64,000 bases of DNA from Pseudomonas taiwanensis DSM 21245 (GCF_000425785.1 NZ_KE384451.1:41283-105282), one strand, 5' to 3'; counted from the first letter of the stretch, positions 23,493 to 32,825 are shown. Translations and numbers: made by a program. Notes: generated by a model from the sequence alone, not told the origin.

Positions 23493-24368
23493 TCACGTGT
23501 CGAAAGCCAAGCGGTATTCGCCGGGTGTTGCACCGAACGCCTGCTTGAACCGATTACTGAAATGGCTGGCACTGGCAAAACCGCACGACAAGGCAATCTC
23601 CCCGAGCGCCATCTCGCCCCGCCGCAACAGCTGGCAAGCCCGGTTCAGGCGCCGGGCCAGCAGGTACTGGTGCGGCGGTAGCCCGAAGCTGGTGCGGAAC
23701 ATGCGTGCAAAGTGATATTCGGAAAGGTTGCAGTACAGCGCCAGCTCGCCCAGGGTAATCGGCTGGTCCAGATGCGCTTCGATGTAGTCGGCCAGTTGCC
23801 GGCGCGCACTGGGCGCCAGCCCACCTTTCAAGCGCAACCCTTCGCGCAGGCCAACCTGACCGAGCACTGCATGGTCGACGATCTCATGGGCCAGGCTGCT
23901 GGCCAGCAGTCGTTCGCTGGGTTCGTCCCAGTTCAGGGTGATCAACTGGCGAAAGCGCCCGGCCTGCTGCGGGTCGTCCAGGAACGTCGCTTCCCGTAAC
24001 TGCAGTTCGCGAGGTTCGCGGTCGAGCAGACGTATGCAGCCGAGGGCGAACTGCGTTTCGCTGACGTACAGGTGCGCCAGGCGTATCGAGCCATTGACCA
24101 CCCAGTTCGACTCGTGGCCGGCGGGCATGATGCACAGCTTGTTCGGCGCGCCTTTGTCGTCCGGGCGCTGGCGCCGGAAAGTCCCTGTGCCGTCGGCGAT
24201 GTAGCACGACAGCGTGTGGTGGCTCGGCGCCTGGTAGTCGCGGGCATCGTCGCGGTTGCTCCACAGCGCCGCTGCCAGCCCATCGCCCAGGTGCGCGCTC
24301 AGCTCCAGCCTGGCGTTGGGCGAGGCGTGCATGGCGTTGAAGACTTGCAGCTGGGACAGTGGGGTCAT
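23493..24368 (-). CDS. AraC-family transcriptional regulator
   Basis: A 291-residue AraC regulator. A cupin-type sensor domain spans about residues 20-175. The double HTH at about 190-285 reads LADYIEAHLDQPITLGELALYCNLSEYHFARMF and MALGEIALSCGFASASHFSNRFKQAFGATPGEYR. The ATG at 24368 is preceded by AGAGGAAA. It is divergent from the EamA transporter gene, a common pairing in which the regulator controls the exporter (inference). It is convergent with the receptor gene, whose regulation is explained by the sigma factor. Confidence 0.85.
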   Translation of the reverse strand: MTPLSQLQVFNAMHASPNARLELSAHLGDGLAAALWSNRDDARDYQAPSHHTLSCYIADGTGTFRRQRPDDKGAPNKLCIMPAGHESNWVVNGSIRLAHLYVSETQFALGCIRLLDREPRELQLREATFLDDPQQAGRFRQLITLNWDEPSERLLASSLAHEIVDHAVLGQVGLREGLRLKGGLAPSARRQLADYIEAHLDQPITLGELALYCNLSEYHFARMFRTSFGLPPHQYLLARRLNRACQLLRRGEMALGEIALSCGFASASHFSNRFKQAFGATPGEYRLAFDT

Positions 24369-24507
24369 GGGCGTTTCCTCTGGCAGCCATCGTACTGCGG
24401 TTGCAAGGCCGTGGCAGCTACCGGCGAAGCAAAAGCGCAAGTTTGTGCAAGCGCCAAAGGTCGACAGAAACAACACTGGTGTCTCATCCCCGGCAATACC
24501 GGGCTTC

Positions 24508-24562
24508 TCCAGGAGCCAGCTTGCCGGCGATAGGCCGCCAAGCGGCCTTGGCAAGCATGGAC
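24508..24562. repeat. REP-like element
   Basis: TCCAGGAGCCAGCTTGCCGG followed by CGATAGG and the palindrome GGCCGCCAAGCGGCC lies between the divergent AraC and EamA genes. It is a degenerate REP unit. Confidence 0.5.
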
Positions 24563-24582
24563 GAATACCCAAGGAGCCACCC

Positions 24583-25485
24583 ATGAACCTGTCCTTGTAT
24601 TTACTCACTGTGCTCATCTGGGGCACCACCTGGATCGCTCTCAAACTGCAGTTGGGCGTGGTCGCCATCCCGGTATCGATCGTCTACCGTTTCGCCTTGG
24701 CCGGCCTGATCCTGTTCGCCATCCTGCTGTTCACGCGCCGGCTGCAGCCGATGAACCGGCGTGGCCATCTGGTTTGCCTGGCGCAGGGTTTGTGCCTGTT
24801 CTGCGTCAACTTCATGTGCTTTCTCACGGCCAGCCAATGGGTCGCCAGTGGCCTGATTGCGGTGGTGTTCTCCACCGCCACCCTGTGGAATGCGCTTAAT
24901 GCACGGATCTTCTTTGGCCAGAAAATCGCCACTAATGTGCTGGCTGGCGGGGCGACGGGCTTACTCGGCCTGGGCCTTCTGTTCTGGCCTGAACTGTCCA
25001 GCCACACGGCCAGCCGCGAGACCTTGTATGGACTGGGCCTGGCCCTATTGGGCACCCTGTGCTTCTCGGCCGGCAACATGCTTTCCAGCCTGCAGCAGAA
25101 AGCGGGGCTCAAACCCATGACCACCAACGCCTGGGGCATGGTCTATGGCGCGTCGATGCTGGCGCTGTATTGCCTGGTCAGCGGTATTCCCTTCGCGATG
25201 GAATGGAACCTGCGCTACATCGGTTCGTTGCTGTACCTGGTGATTCCAGGTTCGGTGATCGGCTTCACCGCCTACCTGACCCTGGTAGGTCGCATGGGGC
25301 CTGAGCGAGCGGCCTATTGCACGGTGCTGTTCCCGCTGGTGGCATTGAATGTGTCGGCGTTCGCGGAGGGGTATCAGTGGACGGCACCCGCCCTGTTGGG
25401 GCTGGTGGCGGTGATGGCGGGGAATGTGCTGGTGTTTCGTAAGCCCAAGGCACGTGACGTGGCTGGGGCGGTGGCAGTCAGGTAG
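24583..25485 (+). CDS. EamA/DMT-family transporter
   Basis: A 300-residue drug/metabolite transporter with ten hydrophobic helices arranged as two EamA repeats (about 5-137 and 150-288). The repeat starts LYLLTVLIWGTTWIALK and GLALLGTLCFSAGNML, and IPGSVIGFTAYLTLVGRMGPERAAYCTVLFPLVAL lies in repeat 2. Members export amino acids or other small metabolites; the substrate here is unknown. The ATG at 24583 has AAGGAG at a good distance. It stands divergent from the AraC-family gene and is followed by a REP pair. Confidence 0.88.
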   Translation: MNLSLYLLTVLIWGTTWIALKLQLGVVAIPVSIVYRFALAGLILFAILLFTRRLQPMNRRGHLVCLAQGLCLFCVNFMCFLTASQWVASGLIAVVFSTATLWNALNARIFFGQKIATNVLAGGATGLLGLGLLFWPELSSHTASRETLYGLGLALLGTLCFSAGNMLSSLQQKAGLKPMTTNAWGMVYGASMLALYCLVSGIPFAMEWNLRYIGSLLYLVIPGSVIGFTAYLTLVGRMGPERAAYCTVLFPLVALNVSAFAEGYQWTAPALLGLVAVMAGNVLVFRKPKARDVAGAVAVR

Positions 25486-25491
25486 CGCCCA

Positions 25492-25548
25492 TCGCCGGCA
25501 GGCCGACTCCTACGGAGGACAGCGCGGTAGGAGCCGGCTTGCCGGCGA
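25492..25548. repeat. REP pair at a probable synteny junction
   Basis: TCGCCGGCAGGCCGACTCCTAC (arms at 25492-25512) faces GTAGGAGCCGGCTTGCCGGCGA (25527-25548) across a 14-bp spacer. It is a standard inverted REP pair between the convergent transporter and dehydrogenase genes. Confidence 0.75.
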
Positions 25549-25577
25549 CAAGGCTGGAAGAACTCAACAACGATACA

Positions 25578-26552
25578 TCAATGCTTCCAGACCTGCGGGT
25601 TCACCAAGTCCCGTGGACGCTCACCCAGCAGCGCCGCGCGCAGGTTGTCGATCGCTCGGTTGGCCATGGCTTCACGGGTCTCGGCGGTGGCCGAGCCAAC
25701 GTGTGGCAGGGTCAGGGCGTTTGGCAGCTTGAACAGCGGCGAGTCGCTCAGCGGTTCTTTCTCGTACACATCCAGGCCGGCGCCGCGAATGGTTCCGGCT
25801 TGCAGCGCCTCGACCAGCGCTGCCTCGTCCACCACCGGGCCACGGGCGATGTTGATCAGGAACGCACTTGGTTTCATCAGTTTGAGCTCCCGTGCACTGA
25901 TCAGCTTGCGGGTGGCATCGGACAGCGGCACCACGATGCAGACGAAATCGGATTCGGCCAGCAGTTGATCCAGGCTGCGGAACTGAGCGCCGAGTTCCTG
26001 CTCCAGCGCGGTCTTTCGGCTGTTGCCGGCATACAGAATCGACATGTTGAAGCCGAAGCGACCACGACGGGCCACGGCCGCGCCGATGTTGCCCAGACCG
26101 ACGATACCCAGCGTCTTGCCGTGCACATCGGTGCCGAAGTGGGCCGGGCCGACGGTGGCCTGCCACTGGCCAGCCTTGGTCCAGGCGTCGAGTTCGGCGG
26201 TGCGGCGGGCGCAGCCCATGATCAGCGAGAAACCCAGGTCGGCGGTGCTTTCGGTCAGCACATCCGGGGTATTGGTCAGGGCGATGCCGCGCTCGTTGAA
26301 GTAATCCAGGTCATAGTTGTCGTAGCCGACCGACACGCTGGAGACCACTTCCAGCTTGGCCGCGCCTTCAAGCTGGGCGCGGCCAAGCTTGCGACCGACG
26401 CCGATCAGACCATGGGCCCCGGGCAGGGCTTCGTTGAACTGGGCAGCGATGTCGCCGAGCTTAGGGTTCGGCTGGATCACGTTGAAGTCTTGCTGCAGGC
26501 GCTCGGCCATGGCCGGGGTGATACGGCTGAAGGCCAGGACGGTCTTTTTCAT
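25578..26552 (-). CDS. D-isomer 2-hydroxyacid dehydrogenase (GhrB / 2-ketogluconate reductase type)
   Basis: A 324-residue NAD(P)-dependent reductase. VVSSVSVGYDNYD (about 70-82) is the substrate loop, GIVGLGNIGAAVARR (about 150-164) the Rossmann motif, and NIARGPVVDEAAL carries the catalytic Arg. GLDVYEKEPLSDSPL holds the Glu and LPHVGSATAETR the catalytic His. The sequence is of the GhrB/TkrA group that reduces glyoxylate, hydroxypyruvate or 2-ketogluconate. In P. putida a close homologue has been annotated as 2-ketoaldonate reductase. The ATG at 26552 gives MKKTVLAFSRI; a start 18 bp upstream is less likely. Confidence 0.85.
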   Translation of the reverse strand: MKKTVLAFSRITPAMAERLQQDFNVIQPNPKLGDIAAQFNEALPGAHGLIGVGRKLGRAQLEGAAKLEVVSSVSVGYDNYDLDYFNERGIALTNTPDVLTESTADLGFSLIMGCARRTAELDAWTKAGQWQATVGPAHFGTDVHGKTLGIVGLGNIGAAVARRGRFGFNMSILYAGNSRKTALEQELGAQFRSLDQLLAESDFVCIVVPLSDATRKLISARELKLMKPSAFLINIARGPVVDEAALVEALQAGTIRGAGLDVYEKEPLSDSPLFKLPNALTLPHVGSATAETREAMANRAIDNLRAALLGERPRDLVNPQVWKH

Positions 26553-26677
26553 CGGGCTACTTCTCTGCAAGGCGGTAGGACAGTGGTGGCGGCTTCGCGG
26601 ATGAACCGGATCGTTGCGAAGAGGCCGGTATTGGTTAGCAACCTACCATTGTCCACCGCCTTGGCGCAGCAGCTTTT

Positions 26678-27625
26678 TCAGTTGGCGATCTGCAGCTCGT
26701 GGGTTTTCAGGTCCGCTTCGTGGGCCGCGAGAATCTCTGGCAGGGAGTTACGCAAGTACTCCACCCAGGTCTTGATCTTCGCATCCAGGTACTGGCGAGA
26801 GGGGTAGATGGCATACAGGTTCAGCTCCTGCAGCCGGTACTCGGGCATCACCCGCACCAGGCTTCCGTCGCGCAGGCCGTCGATTGCCGAATAGATCGGC
26901 AACACGCCCATGCCCATGCCGCTGCGAATCGCGGTTTTCATCGCATCGGCCGAGTTCACCTGGAACGGCGAGGTGGAGATGTTGACCAGTTCCTGGCCTT
27001 CCGGACCATCGAACAGCCACTTTTCCAAGGGAATCACCGGGCTGACCATGCGCAGGCAGGCGTGCTTGAGCAGGTCGACCGGTTTGTGCGCGAAACCCTG
27101 CTTGGCCACGTATTCAGGCGAAGCACAGACAATGCTGTAGGTGATCCCCAGGCGCTGGGAAACGAACCCCGAGTCGGGCAGTTCGCTGGCCAGCACGATG
27201 GACACGTCGTAGCCCTCGTCGAGCAGGTCCGGTACGCGGTTGGCCATGGTCAGGTCGAAGGTGACGTCCGGGTGCGATTCGCGGTAGCGGGCAATGGCGT
27301 CGACCACGAAGTGCTGACCGACACCGGTCATGGAATGCACTTTCAGTTGCCCGGCCGGACGGGCGTGGGCATCGCTGGCTTCGGCTTCGGCTTCCTCCAC
27401 GTAGGTGAGGATCTGTTCGCAGCGCATCAGGTAACGCTTGCCCGCCTCGGTCAGGGCGATACGCCGGGTGGTGCGGTTCAGCAGCCGGGTTTGCAGATGG
27501 GCTTCCAGATTGGATACCGCCCGCGAAACGTTCGCGGTGGTCGTATCGAGCTGCGCGGCGGCAGCCGTAAAGCTGCCCAGCTGAGCTACGCAACTGAAAG
27601 CACGCATGTTTTGCAGGGTGTCCAT
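26678..27625 (-). CDS. LysR-family regulator divergent from an efflux operon
   Basis: A 315-residue LysR regulator. The HTH is at residues 1-60 (MRAFSCVAQLGSFTAAAAQLDTTTANVSRAVSNLEAHL) and a periplasmic-binding-like effector domain spans about 92-300. The TTANVSRAV helix is of the DsdC/AaeR-like subgroup often found next to aromatic-acid or drug exporters. It is divergent from the NodT-FUSC-HlyD operon with a 180-bp gap, so that operon is the likely target. The region between 26570 and 26677 holds no gene. Confidence 0.85.
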   Translation of the reverse strand: MDTLQNMRAFSCVAQLGSFTAAAAQLDTTTANVSRAVSNLEAHLQTRLLNRTTRRIALTEAGKRYLMRCEQILTYVEEAEAEASDAHARPAGQLKVHSMTGVGQHFVVDAIARYRESHPDVTFDLTMANRVPDLLDEGYDVSIVLASELPDSGFVSQRLGITYSIVCASPEYVAKQGFAHKPVDLLKHACLRMVSPVIPLEKWLFDGPEGQELVNISTSPFQVNSADAMKTAIRSGMGMGVLPIYSAIDGLRDGSLVRVMPEYRLQELNLYAIYPSRQYLDAKIKTWVEYLRNSLPEILAAHEADLKTHELQIAN

Positions 27626-27805
27626 GGGTCACTCTCGATGTAGAGGACAAAATTGTGACACGAAGTAACGAAAATGTTCCTTCGACCAAAGCCGGATTAT
27701 CGCCGTTTTGGTAACAAAGATTCGCAGGAATGTGCGCTTATCGCCAGTGCGGCTGCCCCCTAGAATTGCCCGGCCTCTCCACTTCTTCCTCGGGAAATCG
27801 CAGCT

Positions 27806-29332
27806 GTGCCGCGTCGCATCATCGGAACGCTCCAGGCGTTCAGCGTCTGTGCCCTTAGTCTCGCCTTGAGCGGCTGTATTGGAACCTGGGGCATAGCCCC
27901 GAAAAGCAAAACCCTGCAAGCCAACACCCTGATCACCGATGCGGCCATTCGCGAAGCCGCAACCGATGCCCATTGGCCCGATCAACAGTGGTGGCACGCC
28001 TACCACGACCCGCAACTGGACCGTTGGGTCGCCCTGGCAGTGGCCGGCAGCCCGAGCATGGCCATGGCCGCCGCGCGAGTGCGTCAAGCCAAATCCATGG
28101 CGGGCGTGGTCGAGTCCGCAGAAAAGCTGCAGGCCAACGGCCAGGCGACGCTCAAGCGCCACAACTGGCCCGAGGACCAGTTCTACGGCCCCGGCGCGTT
28201 GTCGGGTGCCAACACCTGGGACAACAATGCCGCCATTGGCTTCAGCTACGCCCTCGATCTGTGGGGGCGCGAGCGCAATGCCACCGAGCAGGCCGTGGAC
28301 CAGGCGCACATGAGCGTGGCCGAGGCGCGTCAGGCGCAGCTCGAGCTACAGAACAATGTGGTACGTGCCTATATTCAACTGAGCCTGCATTTCGCCCAGC
28401 GCGATATCGTCAAGGCCGAACTCGATCAGCAGGAGCAGATTCTGGCCCTGGCCCAGCGTCGTCTGGACGCCGGCATCGGTACCCATTTCGAAGTCAGCCA
28501 GGCCGAAGCGCCCCTGCCTGAAACGCACCGCCAGCTCGACAGCCTCAACGAAGAAATCGCCCTGACCCGCAACCAGTTGGCGGCATTGGCCGGCAAAGGC
28601 CCAGGGGAGGGTGCCAGCATCGAGCGACCCACCCTGACCCTGGGGGCCGACCTCAAGCTGCCATCGGCCTTGCCTGCCGAGCTGGTCGGGCAGCGCCCCG
28701 ACGTGGTTGCCAGCCGCTGGCAAGTGGCGGCTCAGGCGCGGGGCATCGACGTCGCCCATGCCGGGTTCTTCCCCAATGTGGACCTGGTCGGTAGCCTCGG
28801 CTTCATGGCCACCGGCGGCGGCCCGCTGGAGTTTCTCACGGGACGCAAGTTCAACTACAACGTAGGCCCGGCCATCAGCCTGCCGATTTTCGACGGTGGT
28901 CGCCTGCGCTCCGAGCTGGGCGTCGCCTCGGCCGGTTACGACGTGGCCGTGGCGCGCTACAACCAGACGGTGATCGGCGCGCTGAAGAACATCTCCGACC
29001 AGTTGATCCGCCGCGAGTCGATGAAAGAGCAGTCGCACTTCGCCGCCGAGTCCGTGGCCGCCGCGCAGAAGACCTATGACATCGCCATGGTTGCCTTTCA
29101 GCGTGGCTTGACCGATTACCTCAACGTGCTCAACGCCCAGACCCTGCTGTTCCGTCAGCAACAGGTGCAACAGCAGGTGCAGGCTGCACGACTGGCCGCC
29201 CACGCCGAGCTGGTCACCGCGTTGGGCGGCGGCCTTGGGGCCGGTGAAGACGTACCGGACCAGGCGCGTCAGGCCGCGCCGAAAACCCCCGCCACGCTGG
29301 CCATCTTCGACAAGCCGGAACACGCTGAATGA
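27806..29332 (+). CDS. NodT-family outer-membrane efflux lipoprotein
   Basis: A 508-residue TolC-like outer-membrane factor. The lipobox LALSGC at about residues 20-25 gives a lipidated Cys, and two OEP repeats follow (about 80-280 and 295-480). ALDLWGRERNATEQAVDQA and YNVGPAISLPIFDGGRLRSEL are typical NodT/OprM motifs. The start is GTG at 27806; no ATG precedes the signal sequence. It is the first gene of a four-gene efflux operon, and its stop overlaps the pump gene by 4 bp. It would form the exit duct for the FUSC/HlyD pair. Confidence 0.88.
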   Translation: MPRRIIGTLQAFSVCALSLALSGCIGTWGIAPKSKTLQANTLITDAAIREAATDAHWPDQQWWHAYHDPQLDRWVALAVAGSPSMAMAAARVRQAKSMAGVVESAEKLQANGQATLKRHNWPEDQFYGPGALSGANTWDNNAAIGFSYALDLWGRERNATEQAVDQAHMSVAEARQAQLELQNNVVRAYIQLSLHFAQRDIVKAELDQQEQILALAQRRLDAGIGTHFEVSQAEAPLPETHRQLDSLNEEIALTRNQLAALAGKGPGEGASIERPTLTLGADLKLPSALPAELVGQRPDVVASRWQVAAQARGIDVAHAGFFPNVDLVGSLGFMATGGGPLEFLTGRKFNYNVGPAISLPIFDGGRLRSELGVASAGYDVAVARYNQTVIGALKNISDQLIRRESMKEQSHFAAESVAAAQKTYDIAMVAFQRGLTDYLNVLNAQTLLFRQQQVQQQVQAARLAAHAELVTALGGGLGAGEDVPDQARQAAPKTPATLAIFDKPEHAE

Positions 29333-31506
29333 GCACATCGAGCTTGCCCCTGCGCTGGCTGCAAAGCCTTGAGTGGCGTCGGGGTTTCTTTGCCTGGGCG
29401 CGTACCGATGGTGTGACCTGGGTCTACATCTTCAAGATCATCGCGGCTGCGCTCATCACCCTGTGGTTGGCCATGCGGTTGGAGTTGCCGCAACCGCGCA
29501 CGGCAATGATCACTGTGTTCATCGTCATGCAGCCGCAGAGCGGTCATGTATTCGCCAAGAGCTTCTACCGGGTGCTCGGCACCTTGGCCGGCTCGGCGAT
29601 GATGATCGCGCTCATTGCCCTGTTCCCACAGAACACCGAGTTGTTCCTGCCTTGCCTGGCGGTGTGGGTCGGCCTGTGCTCTGCCGGTGCCATGCGCTAC
29701 CGGACCTTCCGCGCCTATGGGTTCGTGCTCGCCGGCTATACCGCGGCGATGATTGGCCTGCCGGTGCTCGAGCACCCAGACCAGGCCTTCATGGCCGCCG
29801 TGTGGCGGGTGCTGGAAATTTCGCTGGGCATCTTGGTGTCGACGCTGGTCAGTGCCGCCGTGTTGCCACAATCGGCCAGTGCTGCCATGCGTAACGCTCT
29901 CTACCAGCGCTTTGGCGTGTTCGCCGGGGTCGTGGTCGAGGCGCTGCGCGGCGAAAGTCAGCGTGACCGCTTCGAAGCCAGCAACGTGCGCTTCGTCGCC
30001 GAGGCCGTGGGCCTGGAAAGCCTGCGCAACGTCACCGCGTTCGAAGACCCGCACATGCGACGTCGCAGTGGCCGGCTGGTACGCATGAACAGCGAGTTCA
30101 TGGCCATCACCACGCGCTTCAATGCCCTCAATCGCCTGCTCGAACGCTTGCGTGCACGCGGGCCGCTGCAGATCGTCAGTGCTATCGAACCCGGTATCGA
30201 GACCTTGGCCAAACTGCTCGACCCGTATGTGGGCCGGGCCTTGACCGATGCCGATGCCCTGCGCCTGGCCTTGGAGTTGGCGGCCTACAAGGAAGGTCTG
30301 CAGGCCCAGGTGCGCAGCCTGCGCGCCGACTACCTGCAAACCGAGCCCAGCGAGTCGGACCTGCTGGACTTCCACACCGCGTTCGAGTTGCTGTACCGGT
30401 TCGTCGACGAGATGTTCAGCTACGCCGAAACCCATGCCTCGCTGGCGGCGCACAACCATGCGCGTGAGCAGTGGGACGAGCCTTACGTGTCGCGCACTAA
30501 CTGGCTGGTGTCGCTGGCCGCGGGCGTGCGTGCCTCGGCGGTGTTGCTGCTGTTGGGCAGCTATTGGTTGCTCAGTGACTGGCCTAGCGGCGCCATGATG
30601 ACCTTGGTCGCCACGGTGACGGTGGGCCTGTCGGCGGCCTCGCCAAACCCTAAGCGCATGTCGTTCCAGATGGCCTGCGGCACGATGCTTGGGGCTTTCA
30701 TCGGCTTCTACGAAACCTTCTTCGTCTTCCCCTGGATCGACGGCTTCCCGTTGCTGTGCGTGGTCCTGGCACCGGTCTTCGTGCTAGGCGCGTTCCTCGC
30801 ATCGCGCCCGGCCTATGCCGGGTATGGACTGGGGCTGCTGGTGTTCTTCTCCATCGGGTCGGTGCCCAACAACCTCACCACCTACAACCCTTACAGCTTC
30901 ATCAACGACTACATCGGCATGGTCATCGGTATGCTGGCCTGTGCGGCTGCGGGGGCGATCATCCTGCCGCCGAACAGCCGCTGGCTGTGGAGCCGCCTGG
31001 AGCAAGATTTGCGCGCGCAGGTGCTGTTCGCCATCGGCGGACGCCTGCGCGGTTTGGGCAGCGCCTTCGAAAGCCGAACCCGCGACCTGTTGCACCAGGC
31101 CTACGGCCTTGCCGCTGGCAAGCCCGAGGTGCAAAGCCAATTGATGCGCTGGATGTTCGTGGTACTGGAAATCGGCCACGCCATCATCGAACTGCGCAAG
31201 GAACAGGCCCGTGCTCCGGTGCATCCGGCCTATGCCGAATCGCAGCCTTGGCGCCAGGCTATCCGCGTGATGGGCCGTGCCCTGGCCCGGTTGTTCCTGC
31301 AACCTAGCGCCAGCAATCACGAACGTGCCCTGGTGGCGGTGGACCATGCCATCAGCCGTGTGCAGGCCACCGACGAACCCTTTGCCCGGCACTTCGACAC
31401 TTCGGTGCTGCGCCGGGTGCAGAGCTATTTGCATTTCATCCGTACTTCCCTGCTCGACCCACAGTCGCCACTGGCCCCGGCGAAAGGATTGCACCATGCC
31501 CCGTGA
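29329..31506 (+). CDS. FUSC-family (AaeB-like) efflux pump
   Basis: A 725-residue inner-membrane protein with two membrane bundles (about 30-190 and 395-545), each of about five or six helices, and soluble helical parts between and after them. PRTAMITVFIVMQPQSGHVFAKSFYRVLGTLAGS is the fusaric-acid-resistance/AaeB signature. Members export aromatic carboxylic acids such as p-hydroxybenzoate or fusaric acid. The ATG overlaps the NodT stop, and the DUF1656 gene overlaps this gene's end by 11 bp. The gene order matches known FUSC tripartite systems. Confidence 0.9.
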   Translation: MSTSSLPLRWLQSLEWRRGFFAWARTDGVTWVYIFKIIAAALITLWLAMRLELPQPRTAMITVFIVMQPQSGHVFAKSFYRVLGTLAGSAMMIALIALFPQNTELFLPCLAVWVGLCSAGAMRYRTFRAYGFVLAGYTAAMIGLPVLEHPDQAFMAAVWRVLEISLGILVSTLVSAAVLPQSASAAMRNALYQRFGVFAGVVVEALRGESQRDRFEASNVRFVAEAVGLESLRNVTAFEDPHMRRRSGRLVRMNSEFMAITTRFNALNRLLERLRARGPLQIVSAIEPGIETLAKLLDPYVGRALTDADALRLALELAAYKEGLQAQVRSLRADYLQTEPSESDLLDFHTAFELLYRFVDEMFSYAETHASLAAHNHAREQWDEPYVSRTNWLVSLAAGVRASAVLLLLGSYWLLSDWPSGAMMTLVATVTVGLSAASPNPKRMSFQMACGTMLGAFIGFYETFFVFPWIDGFPLLCVVLAPVFVLGAFLASRPAYAGYGLGLLVFFSIGSVPNNLTTYNPYSFINDYIGMVIGMLACAAAGAIILPPNSRWLWSRLEQDLRAQVLFAIGGRLRGLGSAFESRTRDLLHQAYGLAAGKPEVQSQLMRWMFVVLEIGHAIIELRKEQARAPVHPAYAESQPWRQAIRVMGRALARLFLQPSASNHERALVAVDHAISRVQATDEPFARHFDTSVLRRVQSYLHFIRTSLLDPQSPLAPAKGLHHAP

Positions 31507-31696
31507 GATCGCCTTCCATGGCGTTTACATGCCCACCATGACCCTGATGTTCCTGCTCGCCCTGGGCCTGGCCTGGGGTCTGGACCGGTTCATCGCCAGC
31601 CATGATGGCTATCGTTTTTTCTGGCATCCGGCGCTGCTGCGCCTGAGCCTGTTCGTCTGCTTGTTCGGCGCCATGGCGCTGTCTCTCTACTGGTGA
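31496..31696 (+). CDS. DUF1656 small membrane subunit
   Basis: A 66-residue protein with two helices (about 11-30 and 44-64), MPREIAFHGVYMPTMTLMFLLALGLAWGLDR at the start and ...SLYW at the end. DUF1656 (AaeX-like) proteins regularly sit between FUSC pump and HlyD genes. Their role is unknown, perhaps assembly. The start overlaps the pump gene by 11 bp. It is too small to be found without context, but the family pattern is clear. Confidence 0.85.
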   Translation: MPREIAFHGVYMPTMTLMFLLALGLAWGLDRFIASHDGYRFFWHPALLRLSLFVCLFGAMALSLYW

Positions 31697-31706
31697 GAAT
31701 CCTCCG

Positions 31707-32567
31707 ATGAAAAAGTTCTTCAGCTTGATCGCCACTCTGCTGGTGCTGGCCGCCGCCGTGGTGATCGGCCACCAGTTGTGGAAGCACTACATGACAACGC
31801 CGTGGACCCGTGACGGCCGCGTGCGTGCCGACATCATCAACGTCGCCGCCGACGTGCCCGGCTATGTAGTGGAGGTGCCGGTCAAGGACAACCAGCGGGT
31901 CAGGAAGGGAGACCTGTTGATCCAGATCGACCCTGAGCACTACCAACTGGCGGTCGACCAGGCCAAGGCCCTGGTCGCCTCGCGTAAGGCCACTTGGGAA
32001 ATGCGCAAGGTCAACGCCAAGCGCCGTGCCGACATGGACAACCTGGTGATCTCCAAAGAGAACCGCGACGACGCCAGCAACATCGCCAATTCCGCGCTGG
32101 CCGACTACCAGCAGGCCCAGGCACAGTTGGCGGCCGCCGAACTGAACCTGAAGCGTACGCGCATCGTTGCGACGGTGGACGGGTATGTCACCAACCTGAA
32201 CATTCACCGGGGCGACTATGCACGTACCGGAGAAGCGGTGATGGCAGTGGTCGATGAGAACTCGTTCTGGGTCTATGGCTTCTTCGAGGAGACCAAGCTG
32301 CCGCATGTGAAGGTTGGTGACCAGGCCGAGCTGGAGATGATGAGCGGCGAGCGCATCAAAGGGCATGTGGAGAGCATCGCCCGCGGTATCTACGACCGCG
32401 ACAACCCACAAAGCCGCGAGCTGATCGCCGATGTGAATCCGACCTTCAACTGGGTGCGCCTGGCGCAGCGGGTGCCGGTGCGGATTCATATCGATGAAGT
32501 GCCGCAGGGGTATCTGCTGGCGGCGGGGACCACTTGTACGGTGGTGGTGAAGCCTGGGGAGAGGTGA
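31707..32567 (+). CDS. HlyD/AaeA-type membrane fusion protein
   Basis: A 286-residue periplasmic adaptor anchored by an N-terminal helix (about 5-25). The lipoyl half-motifs are VAADVPGYVVEVPVKDNQRVRKGDLLIQID and RTRIVATVDGYVTNLNIHRGDYARTGEAVM. A short helical hairpin and a beta-barrel domain (about 175-260, ENSFWVYGFFEETKLPHVKVG) complete the fold. It joins the FUSC pump to the NodT duct. It is the last gene of the operon, which starts 10 bp after DUF1656 ends and is followed by the REPIN. Confidence 0.9.
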   Translation: MKKFFSLIATLLVLAAAVVIGHQLWKHYMTTPWTRDGRVRADIINVAADVPGYVVEVPVKDNQRVRKGDLLIQIDPEHYQLAVDQAKALVASRKATWEMRKVNAKRRADMDNLVISKENRDDASNIANSALADYQQAQAQLAAAELNLKRTRIVATVDGYVTNLNIHRGDYARTGEAVMAVVDENSFWVYGFFEETKLPHVKVGDQAELEMMSGERIKGHVESIARGIYDRDNPQSRELIADVNPTFNWVRLAQRVPVRIHIDEVPQGYLLAAGTTCTVVVKPGER

Positions 32568-32604
32568 GATGTTCTGGGGCCAGGCATGGGATTTGTGGCG
32601 GGTT

Positions 32605-32810
32605 TGAGATCGAGCGCCGCCCGCGCGGCGCATCGCGAGCAAGGCTCGCTCCTACGTCTGTTTAGGGCCAATTATGCGTGAGTGCATGGTGCGATACCGT
32701 GTCGTACAAACAAGGCGGTCGCGCGCGCCTGCCACTGGCGTTACTGGCCAGAAACAAACGTAGGAGCGAGCCTTGCTCGCGATGCGCCGCGCGGGCGGCG
32801 CTCGATCTCA
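32605..32810. repeat. REPIN, 53-bp perfect inverted arms
   Basis: The 53 bp at 32605-32657 recur as an exact reverse complement at 32758-32810 around a 100-bp spacer. The arms contain the core GCGAGCAAGGCTCGCTCCTAC, a common Pseudomonas REP core, and the GC palindrome GCCGCCCGCGCGGCG. Similarity continues for about 12 bp into the spacer (TGTTTAGGGCCA against TGTTTCTGGCCA). The spacer has no credible gene. Confidence 0.9.
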
Positions 32811-32825
32811 CTGACGCTACAACAC

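Noticed and set aside
21478..23496. 672-codon open frame antisense to the TonB-dependent receptor
   Set aside because: A product of high GC at third positions; the receptor on the other strand has full domain structure.
32658..32757. Spacer of the 206-bp REPIN as a small gene
   Set aside because: No start with a ribosome site and no frame independent of the repeat arms.
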